Below are positions 1 to 6,509 of a stretch of 10,435 bases of DNA, one piece after another (position 1 is the stretch's first letter; each line of letters starts with the position of its first letter). The DNA is from Methanomicrobiales archaeon (GTDB lineage: Archaea > Halobacteriota > Methanomicrobia > Methanomicrobiales > Methanoculleaceae), in contig JAAZIF010000064.1 of assembly GCA_012510335.1 (NCBI GenBank), positions 1-10,435 on the forward strand. Reading direction: 5' to 3'. The notes under the pieces are model-generated. The model saw only the letters and a list, made by a program, of their open reading frames with translations, was not told where the DNA came from and did not search any database. The translations under genes were made by a program, and so were the position numbers.

Positions 1-944
1 CGGTGCTCCCCACACAGGCGCCGGGTGGGGCACAGATTGCGAAGAACCACTCCGGCGGGCTCTACATCGACTCCTACCCGCCGGACATGACGATCATCCT
101 CGACAACAAAAAACAGATCTGGAAGACTCCCCGGGTCATCTACGGTCTCCGTGAAGGCCTGCACACCATCAACATCGAAGAGAGCGATCCGTCCGGGAAG
201 AAAGAAGAATCCAGCTACCGGTTTGAACCACGCCAGGCCTGGGTCTACCCCGATGCGATCGCACCGGTATCCCTCGACGGCCTGACAACCAGGCGCTGGA
301 AGACCATCCGGATAGATTCAGAGGCCTATGTGGGTGCGAAGTTCACCGTTAACGGGTTCTACCCGGCCGGCACCATCCCGGGCGATGCTGAGGTCGAGGG
401 CACAAAGTCCTGGGTCACGGTCCTCTGGAAGGAGACCTACCGCTCACACGCGATCTCACCGAGGGTCGAGAGCGGTGAGACATGCATGATAGAACCCGGT
501 GGTGAGAACCTGGTCTCGATCAGCATCCGGTCAAGCCCTGAGGGCGCCGGGGTCTTCGTCGACGGGTTCCCCACCGGGAAGGTCACGCCGTGCCGGGTGG
601 ACGGCCTCTCGCCCGGGCAGCACCGCATCCTCGTCTCAAAGCCCGGGTACCTCCCCGCCGAAGAGGTCATCAGTATACCGGAGGGGGCCAGGACCGGCGG
701 CACCATCACCTGCACGCTCCGGGAGTATGTCAGCGGCGACCTCCTCATCGAGAGCACGATCCCGGACGCAAAGATCTACCTCTACGGCCGGTACACAGGC
801 GAGAAGGTACCGCATACCTTCTCCGGGATGAGCATCGGCACATACGATGTCAGGGTTGTCTCCGAGGGTGATTCGAAGACTATCTGGGATGTGCTGGTGA
901 CTCCAGGAGAGACGACCATATACAGGGTGGTGCTCAAGGAGTGA
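1..944 (+). CDS. PEGA-domain surface protein (5' end cut by window)
   Basis: The reading frame is open from the left edge (first whole codon at base 3) to a TGA at 942-944, giving about 313 residues. The GTG at base 3 is not a convincing start: there is no signal peptide after it and no room for a ribosome site, so the N-terminus is probably outside the window. At least three PEGA-like beta units are visible. One lies near residues 20-60 (YIDSYPPDMTIILDNK), one near 172-240 (IRSSPEGAGVFVDGFPTGKV) and one near 245-312 (LIESTIPDAKIYLYGRYTG). PEGA units are common in archaeal surface proteins and are thought to be structural or binding modules. No C-terminal anchor is present. It is the first visible gene of a packed plus-strand operon of exported proteins. 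The specific function is unknown. Confidence 0.8.
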   Translation, partial: VLPTQAPGGAQIAKNHSGGLYIDSYPPDMTIILDNKKQIWKTPRVIYGLREGLHTINIEESDPSGKKEESSYRFEPRQAWVYPDAIAPVSLDGLTTRRWKTIRIDSEAYVGAKFTVNGFYPAGTIPGDAEVEGTKSWVTVLWKETYRSHAISPRVESGETCMIEPGGENLVSISIRSSPEGAGVFVDGFPTGKVTPCRVDGLSPGQHRILVSKPGYLPAEEVISIPEGARTGGTITCTLREYVSGDLLIESTIPDAKIYLYGRYTGEKVPHTFSGMSIGTYDVRVVSEGDSKTIWDVLVTPGETTIYRVVLKE

Positions 945-949
945 ACAGG

Positions 950-2137
950 GTGAGGTGGATCTCTGCACTGGCGGTCGTGCTCCTCGTCCCGGCGGCATCA
1001 GCGGCCATCATATGGGGCCCTTACGTCACGAACACCACCGCAGACTCGGCGACGATCAACTGGAAGGCGACCGGGAACGCCACGGGATGGGTCGAGTACT
1101 CCCCAGAAGGCAGCGAGACCACCTGCATGGTCTCCTCCGGCGAGGAGGGCATGCACCGCGTGCATATCACGGGACTCCTGCCGGCAACCACCTACCACTA
1201 CCGGGTCGGCGCCGGCGATGATACAGTGGAGGGCTGCAGGTTTCGGACATTCGGGGATCAGGTATTCACCTGTATCATATACGGCGACAGCCAGGGGCAG
1301 AGACCCTTCTTTGCGCAGACCGAGCGGCACGGCCTTGTGGCGGAGAGATTGGCCGGAGAGGAGGAGATCCTCTTTATCGTTCATACCGGCGACTTCGTCG
1401 GTGATGAGTCGGAGTGGGATGAGTTCTTCGCTATAGCAGGGCCGGTGCTCAGGAACACGACCCTTGTGCCGGTGGCGGGCAACCATGACGGCCCGGTGGA
1501 GACATTCTCCGCGATATTCGGCCTCCCGCCCCGCTACTCCTTCGATGCCGGCAGCCTCCACGTGGCCGTCCTCGACAGCAACGACCGGGCATGGGCTGAC
1601 ATGAAGACACAGACCGCCTGGCTTGAGGAAGACCTCGCATCCCCCATGCCCCGGAAGATCGTGGCGTTCCACCACCCGCCGTTCAGCTCCGACCGGAAGC
1701 ATCCGGGCGGAGACCTGGCGATCAGGGCCGAATGGAGCGGCATCTTCTCGCAGAGCGGTGTTGACGCGGTCTTTTGCGGGCACACCCACACCTACGAGCG
1801 CTACCGGGTGGGCGGGACGGAGTACTTTGTCACCGGGTGCGGCGGCGGGCCGTTCTATCCCCTCGCAGAGGAGAAACCCGAGGGCTACCAGGCAGGCCAC
1901 GAGAGGGTGCTCGGGTACATCCGGGTCACCGTCAGCCCGGAGTCGATCGATGCGGAGATGGTAGCGGTGGCAGAGATCACGGAGGAGGGCGGGGTGACGA
2001 TCTACCCGGCAGGGACCGTCATCGATTCCGTCCGCCTCCCGGCGGATGCTGCACCACAGGAGAGCGTGGCTGCCGGGTGGTGGGTTGTGCCGGCGGCTCT
2101 CCTCGGCGCAGCGATATTAACTGGATTAAGGCGATGA
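950..2137 (+). CDS. Secreted calcineurin-like metallophosphoesterase with purple-acid-phosphatase-type N-domain, membrane anchored
   Basis: This is a predicted extracytoplasmic phosphoesterase of 395 residues. I chose the GTG at 950 because AAGGAGTGA (936-944) lies 5 bases ahead of it; the in-frame GTG at 941, overlapping the upstream stop, has its Shine-Dalgarno touching it. A signal peptide (residues 1-18, ending PAASA) is followed by a fibronectin-III-like domain (about 20-101) of the kind found at the N-terminus of purple acid phosphatases. The phosphoesterase domain carries GDSQ (112-115), GD (147-148), GNHD (177-180), HHPP (241-244) and GHTH (277-280), the expected dinuclear-metal motifs. 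The usual His or Gly of motif I is Gln, and the Tyr of the GDxxY motif that gives purple acid phosphatases their colour is Gly151. A hydrophobic segment near 375-393 ending in RR suggests C-terminal anchoring. The substrate is unknown. The next gene overlaps by four bases (ATGA). Confidence 0.9.
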   Translation: MRWISALAVVLLVPAASAAIIWGPYVTNTTADSATINWKATGNATGWVEYSPEGSETTCMVSSGEEGMHRVHITGLLPATTYHYRVGAGDDTVEGCRFRTFGDQVFTCIIYGDSQGQRPFFAQTERHGLVAERLAGEEEILFIVHTGDFVGDESEWDEFFAIAGPVLRNTTLVPVAGNHDGPVETFSAIFGLPPRYSFDAGSLHVAVLDSNDRAWADMKTQTAWLEEDLASPMPRKIVAFHHPPFSSDRKHPGGDLAIRAEWSGIFSQSGVDAVFCGHTHTYERYRVGGTEYFVTGCGGGPFYPLAEEKPEGYQAGHERVLGYIRVTVSPESIDAEMVAVAEITEEGGVTIYPAGTVIDSVRLPADAAPQESVAAGWWVVPAALLGAAILTGLRR

Positions 2138-2973
2138 TGATTATGCAGAAGAGACTCATATGGATGCTGCTCACGCTCCTCTGCGCGGGCATGCTTGCAG
2201 GCGCCGCATCGGCGGCTCCGACAACCGAACTACACGTTGCAAAGATCGCAGAAGACGGGGTCACCATCATAGACGAGACGACGGTCGACTACCGCTGGAT
2301 GGAGGAGAACCTCCCGGTCCTCGGGGATGGTGTGACCCACTACTACCACCAGGGGCCGGTCTTTGAAGGGGACAAATGGGATCCCCAGGAGACGACAAAC
2401 TTCAAGGACCGGGGAGCCGTGAAAGGGACGAACGTACGCGACCTCGCTGACCTGGTCGGCGGCGCTGAACCCGGGGATGAGATCATGATCCGGGCGGCCG
2501 ACGGTTACCACGTCGAGTTTGCCTACGAGAACGTCTACGAACCCGACCCGCGCCAGGGGCCCATGGGGATCTGCTGGTACAACGGCGCCGAGGCGGGAGC
2601 GGGCGAGCGGCAAGGATGCGGCTACGTCCCTGACTACTACACCGGGATGCGCCTCGTCTTCTTCGCGGATGACTCATCCAACGAAGAAGGCCTCCACGTC
2701 TACGGGAACTGGGATATGCATGAGACGCTCCCTGACTCGGCACAGCATTTCTATGACCTCTACCCCTCCACCGGCGGCCTTACGGTTAAGTGGATAGATG
2801 AGGTCCGTGTCTACTCCGGCGGCTTTTCGGGTGAGCGGGGAGCCCTTGCGTCGTCCCTAAACCCTACGGAGGTGAAGGCGACTACGGAAGCGGCAAAAAC
2901 CTCCCTCCCTCTCGTGGTGACGCTCGCGGCGGCACTCGGGGCAGCGGCGCTGCATGCCCGGCGGGAGACGTGA
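2134..2973 (+). CDS. Secreted, C-terminally anchored methanogen surface protein, possibly SUOX-fold related
   Basis: The frame stays open upstream, but the plausible start is ATG 2134, which overlaps the preceding stop as ATGA; ATGs at 2137 and 2143 are alternatives. The 279-residue product has a signal peptide (about residues 1-27, hydrophobic core LIWMLLTLLCAGMLAG, ending GAASA) and a C-terminal hydrophobic stretch ending ALHARRET, typical of an anchored surface protein. The body carries segments I associate with a methanogen surface-protein family (VKGTNVRDLADLVGG, ADGYHVEFAYENVY, RQGPMGICWYN, GYVPDYYTGMRLVFF, GGLTVKWIDEVRVYSGG). The order DLVGG...GD...DGY...F...KWIDEVRVY parallels the next gene, whose product has a sulfite-oxidase-type fold, so a shared fold is plausible. 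No known catalytic site is visible. The function is unknown; adjacency to an oxyanion-binding lipoprotein suggests a Mo/W or sensory role, which is inference. Confidence 0.8.
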   Translation: MMIMQKRLIWMLLTLLCAGMLAGAASAAPTTELHVAKIAEDGVTIIDETTVDYRWMEENLPVLGDGVTHYYHQGPVFEGDKWDPQETTNFKDRGAVKGTNVRDLADLVGGAEPGDEIMIRAADGYHVEFAYENVYEPDPRQGPMGICWYNGAEAGAGERQGCGYVPDYYTGMRLVFFADDSSNEEGLHVYGNWDMHETLPDSAQHFYDLYPSTGGLTVKWIDEVRVYSGGFSGERGALASSLNPTEVKATTEAAKTSLPLVVTLAAALGAAALHARRET

Positions 2974-3524
2974 TCCCGGTGCGCCGGATAATCCTCGTGC
3001 TGATCGGTGCCCTGATCCTCGCGTCCGGCTGCCTTGACACGACACCCGCCGATGACTACCAGGACTGGAACCTGACGCTTGCCGGGGATGAGGAGATGGT
3101 CCTCACCCATCCCGAGATCAGGGCGCTACCGGCCGCCGAGGGCTACGGCTACTCGGTCTCGACGGTTGGCATCAAACACGGTCCGAACCGCTATCGCGGC
3201 GTGCCCCTCGCTGATCTCGTTCTGGCAGCCGGCGGCGCCGGAGAGGATGACCTGGTCTACGTCTCGGCGGAAGATGGATATCTCTGGGTCTTTGGTATGG
3301 ACCAGGTGAGGGGGGAGGGGTTCTTCACCTTCGATGAGAACCTCAAGGAGGTTGCACCGCCGCCGCTCCGCGTGATCCTGGCCTACGAGCAGGACGGAAG
3401 TCCATTGCCCTTCAATGAGGGCGGGCCGCTCCGTCTCGTCATCATCACAGAGAGCCCCGACGTCATAACCGAGGGGAGCTCGTGGGTGAAGTGGGTTGAC
3501 CGGGTCGAGGTCCAGAGGCGATGA
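2970..3524 (+). CDS. Lipoprotein with SUOX-type molybdopterin-binding-like fold, lacking the cofactor cysteine
   Basis: The 184-residue product has a lipobox (LILASGC, Cys21) and should be membrane-tethered outside the cell. GTG 2970 overlaps the previous stop (GTGA); GTG 2979 is an alternative start giving the same lipoprotein three residues shorter. The mature part resembles small proteins annotated as oxidoreductase molybdopterin-binding domain: RYRGVPLADLVLAAGG (about residues 74-89), VSAEDGYLWVFGMDQV, then ILAYEQDGSPLPFNEGGPLR and a final WVKWVDRVEVQRR. In true sulfite oxidases a cysteine ligates molybdenum, but here the only cysteine is the lipidated one, so enzymatic Moco chemistry is unlikely. 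A ligand-binding or structural role beside the downstream binding protein is a better guess. The family resemblance is by eye and not verified. Confidence 0.8.
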   Translation: MIPVRRIILVLIGALILASGCLDTTPADDYQDWNLTLAGDEEMVLTHPEIRALPAAEGYGYSVSTVGIKHGPNRYRGVPLADLVLAAGGAGEDDLVYVSAEDGYLWVFGMDQVRGEGFFTFDENLKEVAPPPLRVILAYEQDGSPLPFNEGGPLRLVIITESPDVITEGSSWVKWVDRVEVQRR

Positions 3525-4531
3525 ACCGCCCTGCGGCTCTCGCCGTCCTCCTCCTCCTGGCGGTATCAGCGGGCTGCACCGATACCGGCCCTGAGCGCAC
3601 CACCCTCATGGTGATACCGGCCGGCAGCCTCCTCTACCCTCTTGAGGATATCGAGGCCGCCTTCGAGAGCCAGCACCCCGATATCGACGTCCGCATCGAG
3701 GGGCACGGGAGCATCCAGGCCATCAGGCAGGTGACGGATCTCAGGAGGGAGGTTGATGTCGTAGCGGTCGCGGATGCGTCACTTATACCGGATATGATGT
3801 ACCGCCCGATGCCGGAGGGGGACGGTAACTATACCGACTGGTATATCGCCTTTGCCGAGAACGAGGTGGTGATCGCCTACACCGGTAAGAGCATCGGCGC
3901 GGATGAGATCACGCAGGATAACTGGTACCGGATCCTCTCCCGCCCGGATGTGCGGGTAGGGTTCTCAAACCCCATGCTCGATGCATGCGGATACCGGGCG
4001 CTCATGGTGACGGCGCTTGCCGAGGAGTACTGTGAAGAGCCCGGACTCTTTGAGGCGATCATAGGCGGATCCTTCGATCCCCCTCTCCAGGTAGACCGCA
4101 CGGATGGTGTAGCAGAGATCACCCTGCCGGAACTGATGAGGCCGGCGGGTGATAAGGTCGCCATCCGTGACGGGAGCATATACCTCCTCTCGCTCCTGGA
4201 TGCCGGCGGGATCGACTACGCCTTCGAATACCGGAGCGTCGCAGAGGACCACGGGCTTTTGTGGATCGATCTGCCCCCCGAGATCAACCTTGGTTTCGCG
4301 GAGCATGCCGACGATTACCAGAAGGTGCATGTGACCCTCGGGTTCAGGCGGTTCCAGTCCATCGGGAGCGAGCGGATTGGCCTGCCGATCGTCTATGCCA
4401 TGACCATCCCCGCAGACGCACCGCACCCGGATGAGGCGAGGATGTTTGTAGACTTTGTCCTGGAATGCTTCCAGGACGGCTGGCCGAAATCCGGCACCGC
4501 TACGGTGGCTGACAAACAGATTTTCCGGTAG
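3521..4531 (+). CDS. wtpA: Tungstate/molybdate-binding lipoprotein, WtpA/ModA family
   Basis: This is a predicted substrate-binding component of a molybdate/tungstate ABC importer, 336 residues, with a lipobox (LLLLAVSAGC, Cys19). The start ATG overlaps the upstream stop (ATGA). WtpA-type landmarks are present: AGSL at 34-37, GHGS at 61-64, ADASLIPDMMY (84-94), DWYIAFAENEVVIAYTGKS (106-124), NWYRILSRPDVRVGFSNP (134-151), DACGYRA (154-160) and FEYRS (235-239). In archaeal ModA/WtpA structures an Asp and a Glu from the last two regions add to the oxyanion coordination; here these would be Asp154 and Glu236, both kept. No permease or ATPase gene follows. The ATPase end at the right edge of the window, on the opposite strand, may belong to a separate ABC set. 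Molybdate versus tungstate preference cannot be read from sequence. Confidence 0.9.
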   Translation: MNRPAALAVLLLLAVSAGCTDTGPERTTLMVIPAGSLLYPLEDIEAAFESQHPDIDVRIEGHGSIQAIRQVTDLRREVDVVAVADASLIPDMMYRPMPEGDGNYTDWYIAFAENEVVIAYTGKSIGADEITQDNWYRILSRPDVRVGFSNPMLDACGYRALMVTALAEEYCEEPGLFEAIIGGSFDPPLQVDRTDGVAEITLPELMRPAGDKVAIRDGSIYLLSLLDAGGIDYAFEYRSVAEDHGLLWIDLPPEINLGFAEHADDYQKVHVTLGFRRFQSIGSERIGLPIVYAMTIPADAPHPDEARMFVDFVLECFQDGWPKSGTATVADKQIFR

Positions 4532-4549
4532 GGGCGGAGATCCCCTACC
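4527..4549. terminator. Hairpin between convergent genes, containing both stop codons
   Basis: GGTAGGGG (4527-4534) and CCCCTACC (4542-4549) form a perfect 8-bp stem with a 7-base loop. The TAG stop of the plus-strand binding-protein gene (4529-4531) and the TAG stop of the minus-strand gene (4545-4547) both lie in the stem, placed almost symmetrically. It could act as a bidirectional terminator or 3'-end stabiliser, although no long T tract follows on either strand. Confidence 0.5.
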
Positions 4550-5237
4550 CGATCACGATATCGCAGTACACCCCATCGACCGGCTCGACAAAGAGGATCG
4601 CCTTCCCCCCGATGAAGGCAGGTTTCGGGAACTTCCGGAGCGCCACGAGACCCTCATCGACCACCGCGCCGTCACGCGTCATGACCTGGTCGACGCCGGA
4701 TGCCAGGATCGCATCGACCGCCTGGGTGCCCTGGAGATTCCGGATCGCGCCCTTTATGATGAACCGGCCGTCGTTTGCGGATGCGGCAAGCCCGATGCCG
4801 GCGAGCGCGCCTATCACGCCGTCCTCGGTGCCGCCGAGCCCCTTGAGGCGGATCCCCGCCGCCCGCGCAAGCCCCCGCGCCTGACCCTGCGTCACGACAC
4901 TCTTCTTCGCCGTGAGCCCGAAGGTGCGGATCTCATACCCGATCTCAGGTGTTGTCGCGACGCAGATCCCGGGGTCGCTCCCCTCGATGAAGTCGGAGAG
5001 CATCAGTTCCTTCGCGGCCGAGAAGATGTCGGCCCCATTGCCCGCATCCTGGATGTGGATGACCGCGCAGCTGTTGTGCGAGGTATACGGGATGGATGGG
5101 TGGACATAGAGCTGGTGGCGGGTCACCCCTGTGACCGGGTACGACCGGGCAAGCTCAGCTGCAATCATGCGGGCGAGTCGTCCGGTTCCCCGGGACTCGA
5201 GGGTGTCGGTGTCATCAATGCCAAGGTAGAGAGTCAT
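4545..5237 (-). CDS. Short TiaS-like protein (N-terminal/kinase-like part only)
   Basis: The 230-residue protein starts at the ATG complementary to 5235-5237. GIDDTDTLESRGTG (residues 6-19) matches the start of archaeal TiaS, the tRNA-Ile2 agmatidine synthetase. HPSIPYTSHNSCAVIHI (46-62) aligns with the TiaS NPN-P-K-RGN-AV region, and GGTEDGVIGALAGIGL (135-150) with its phosphate-binding-like segment. TiaS itself is about 420 residues and continues with an OB-fold tRNA-binding domain and a zinc ribbon. This protein ends before those, and a CxxC pattern is absent, so it is probably a paralogue with another substrate and not the tRNA enzyme. Its position between the oxyanion-binding protein and the Mo-storage homologue suggests a link to Mo/W metabolism, which is inference. 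A GC-rich antisense frame over the same bases is a shadow. Confidence 0.85.
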   Translation of the reverse strand: MTLYLGIDDTDTLESRGTGRLARMIAAELARSYPVTGVTRHQLYVHPSIPYTSHNSCAVIHIQDAGNGADIFSAAKELMLSDFIEGSDPGICVATTPEIGYEIRTFGLTAKKSVVTQGQARGLARAAGIRLKGLGGTEDGVIGALAGIGLAASANDGRFIIKGAIRNLQGTQAVDAILASGVDQVMTRDGAVVDEGLVALRKFPKPAFIGGKAILFVEPVDGVYCDIVIG

Positions 5238-5322
5238 GTGATCGCTCGTCTCTCTATATCAGCGCGCGAAATTTAAGAAACCTCCTCCGGAGTTAATCAA
5301 AATAGGTTTACTAAAGGGCCGC
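5238..5322 (-). promoter_or_regulatory. AT-rich spacer with probable promoter of the TiaS-like gene
   Basis: This 85-base gap is markedly AT-richer than the flanking genes. Read on the minus strand, TTTCTTAAATTT (complement of 5269-5280) is a reasonable archaeal TATA-type box about 32-43 bases ahead of the start codon, which would give a short leader. No strong ribosome-binding site precedes the start. Just after the upstream gene the minus strand reads TATTTTGATT, a weak T-rich stretch that could help terminate that transcript. Confidence 0.4.
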
Positions 5323-6129
5323 TCACGCCCTGATTATGGTGCCGACACGCTCACCGTTAATGAGTCGTGTGAGGTTCCCCGGCACATGAACGTTCACCAC
5401 CTTGATCTCCTTGACATGAACAGCATCCCGGAGCAGCTCGACCGCCATACCCTCAAGCACCATATCCTCAAGATCCATCTCCATGAGTTCGTCGGCCGTT
5501 ATATCCGCTATGAACTCGGCGTCGGGGTTTGCAAGCGGATCCTCGGTGTAGAGGCCGTCCACGTTCTTCCCGAGTATGCAGTTCTTTGCGCCCACGACCT
5601 CGGCCATAAGGAACGCACCGGTATCGGTCCGGTGCGGCGGTATGCTGCCGAGTCTCGGCGGGTGCTCGTAGAGTCCGTAAGGCGGTGTGCCCTGCACAAC
5701 CGGCAGCATCCCGAGCGATATGAGGGAGGGGAGGTTCAGGAGGTCGTCGGTGTGGATCCGGACGCCGTTATACTTCGAGAAGAGGAGCGATATCATGATC
5801 GCGTTCTGTTCGCTGATCTTGCCCGCCAGTTCCGCGAGCACCCCGGTCGGCATACCGAGGTCGATCCCGACATCGAGTATGTGCCGCGTCCGGGCGCCGC
5901 CGCCGGTGGCGACAAGGATCTTGTGATCCAGGGAGAGTTCACCGATCTCTTCTATCAAAGGGTAGATCACCTTCTTCCCGTAATCTATGACGCCGTGGCC
6001 GCCGATCTTGATCACGTTCAGGTCAGGCATGATCCGGATCTGCTGGATTTTTGCGGTCTCACGCATAAGGCCCCGCCGGACAAGGCTCTCGCCCCGCAGC
6101 TTCGATCCTATCTCAATTCGTCCTTTCAT
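5323..6129 (-). CDS. Molybdenum storage protein subunit homologue (MosA/MosB-like, amino acid kinase fold)
   Basis: The 268-residue protein starts at the ATG complementary to 6127-6129 with GGGATGA six bases ahead. It strongly resembles the two subunits of the Azotobacter molybdenum storage protein (about 270-276 residues), an ATP-dependent hexamer of the UMP-kinase-like amino acid kinase fold that packs polyoxomolybdate or tungstate in its cavity. Matching landmarks are RIMPDLNVIKIGGHGVID (32-49), TGGGARTRH (75-83), SEQNA (106-110), TPPYGLYEHPP (148-158), IPPHRTDTGAFLMAE (163-177), KNVDGLYTEDP (188-198) and VPGNLTRLINGERVGTII (249-266). It departs from UMP kinases in these segments, which is why I prefer storage protein over kinase. 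Only one subunit gene is present here, so a homo-oligomer or a partner elsewhere is implied. It is divergent from a small gene across a palindromic site. Confidence 0.87.
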   Translation of the reverse strand: MKGRIEIGSKLRGESLVRRGLMRETAKIQQIRIMPDLNVIKIGGHGVIDYGKKVIYPLIEEIGELSLDHKILVATGGGARTRHILDVGIDLGMPTGVLAELAGKISEQNAIMISLLFSKYNGVRIHTDDLLNLPSLISLGMLPVVQGTPPYGLYEHPPRLGSIPPHRTDTGAFLMAEVVGAKNCILGKNVDGLYTEDPLANPDAEFIADITADELMEMDLEDMVLEGMAVELLRDAVHVKEIKVVNVHVPGNLTRLINGERVGTIIRA

Positions 6130-6180
6130 GGTTAGTCATCCCAGTACTGTTTGAACATGGAAAGTATTAAGTAACTTCGT

Positions 6181-6200
6181 GGTATATCTGCTGATATACC
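6181..6200. promoter_or_regulatory. Perfect inverted repeat, candidate operator over a divergent promoter
   Basis: GGTATATC (6181-6188), TGCT spacer, GATATACC (6193-6200): two perfect 8-bp arms with one helical turn or so between their centres. It lies in the 95-base gap between the minus-strand Mo-storage homologue (start 6129) and the plus-strand small gene (start 6225). Each arm contains a TATAT core at a sensible distance for a TATA box for one of the two genes (about 25 bases before a short leader in each direction), so the repeat may be both the shared core promoter and the operator. AGTATTAAG (6163-6171) is a second AT-rich candidate box. The binding protein is unknown. Confidence 0.6.
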
Positions 6201-6224
6201 AACTGATTGGGAGGTGATGAACTG

Positions 6225-6458
6225 ATGAAAATCTATGCACGAGAGCGCCAGAAGGTCGGCACCGGCGTGAGACAACCGCGTTTCCGCGTCGTCGCCGTCG
6301 CCGAAGAGAAAGGCGATGATAAGCACCTGAAGGTAGAGGGCGTCCACTTCCGGAAGATCGAGCTCGAAGAGATAGCAAAGGATCTCGGGGCTGAGATCGT
6401 CTACCTTGAGGAGATGCCCGAGGAAGAGCGGGGCGAGATGAAGAAAGAGGCGGTGTAA
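6225..6458 (+). CDS. Small conserved methanogen protein, function unknown
   Basis: The 77-residue protein begins at ATG 6225, chosen because GGAGGTGAT (6210-6218) sits 6 bases ahead; the frame extends to a TTG at 6207 that would overlap this site. The sequence starts MKIYARERQKVGTGVRQPRF, has a central strand-rich part (FRVVAVAEEK, LKVEGVHFRKIELEEIAKDLGA) and an acidic tail (EEMPEEERGEMKKEA). It looks like a compact alpha/beta cytosolic protein. I have an impression of similar small proteins in other methanogens but can assign no function. There is no metal-binding cysteine or HTH pattern. Being divergent from the Mo-storage homologue across a shared palindrome, it may be co-regulated with Mo/W storage; this is inference. 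Confidence 0.85.
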   Translation: MKIYARERQKVGTGVRQPRFRVVAVAEEKGDDKHLKVEGVHFRKIELEEIAKDLGAEIVYLEEMPEEERGEMKKEAV

Positions 6459-6477
6459 CCAGACCGGCCCTCTTTTT
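6444..6477 (+). terminator. Hairpin terminator of the small conserved gene
   Basis: AAAGAGGCGGT (6444-6454) pairs with ACCG (6463-6466) and CCTCTTT (6469-6475), giving an 11-bp stem with a 2-base bulge and an 8-base loop, running into a T tract (6473-6477). The TAA stop (6456-6458) lies in the loop. This would separate transcription of the small gene from the winged-helix gene downstream. Confidence 0.55.
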
Positions 6478-6509
6478 CCCTTCATGCGCCAAACCATTTC
6501 TACGATCAG

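Noticed and set aside
998..1900. 300-codon open frame on the minus strand
   Set aside because: It lies fully inside the well-supported phosphoesterase gene and has no recognisable protein features; GC-rich genes commonly leave antisense frames open.
3840..3847. Exact GGTATATC half-site in the wtpA-like gene
   Set aside because: It is inside coding sequence (Trp-Tyr-Ile codons) with no second arm; most likely chance.
4455..5276. 273-codon plus-strand frame opposite the TiaS-like gene
   Set aside because: The translation is an Arg/Asp/Pro-rich antisense shadow; the minus-strand protein has clear family motifs.
5386..6135. 249-codon plus-strand frame opposite the Mo-storage homologue
   Set aside because: The minus-strand protein matches a known family along its whole length, so the antisense frame is a shadow.
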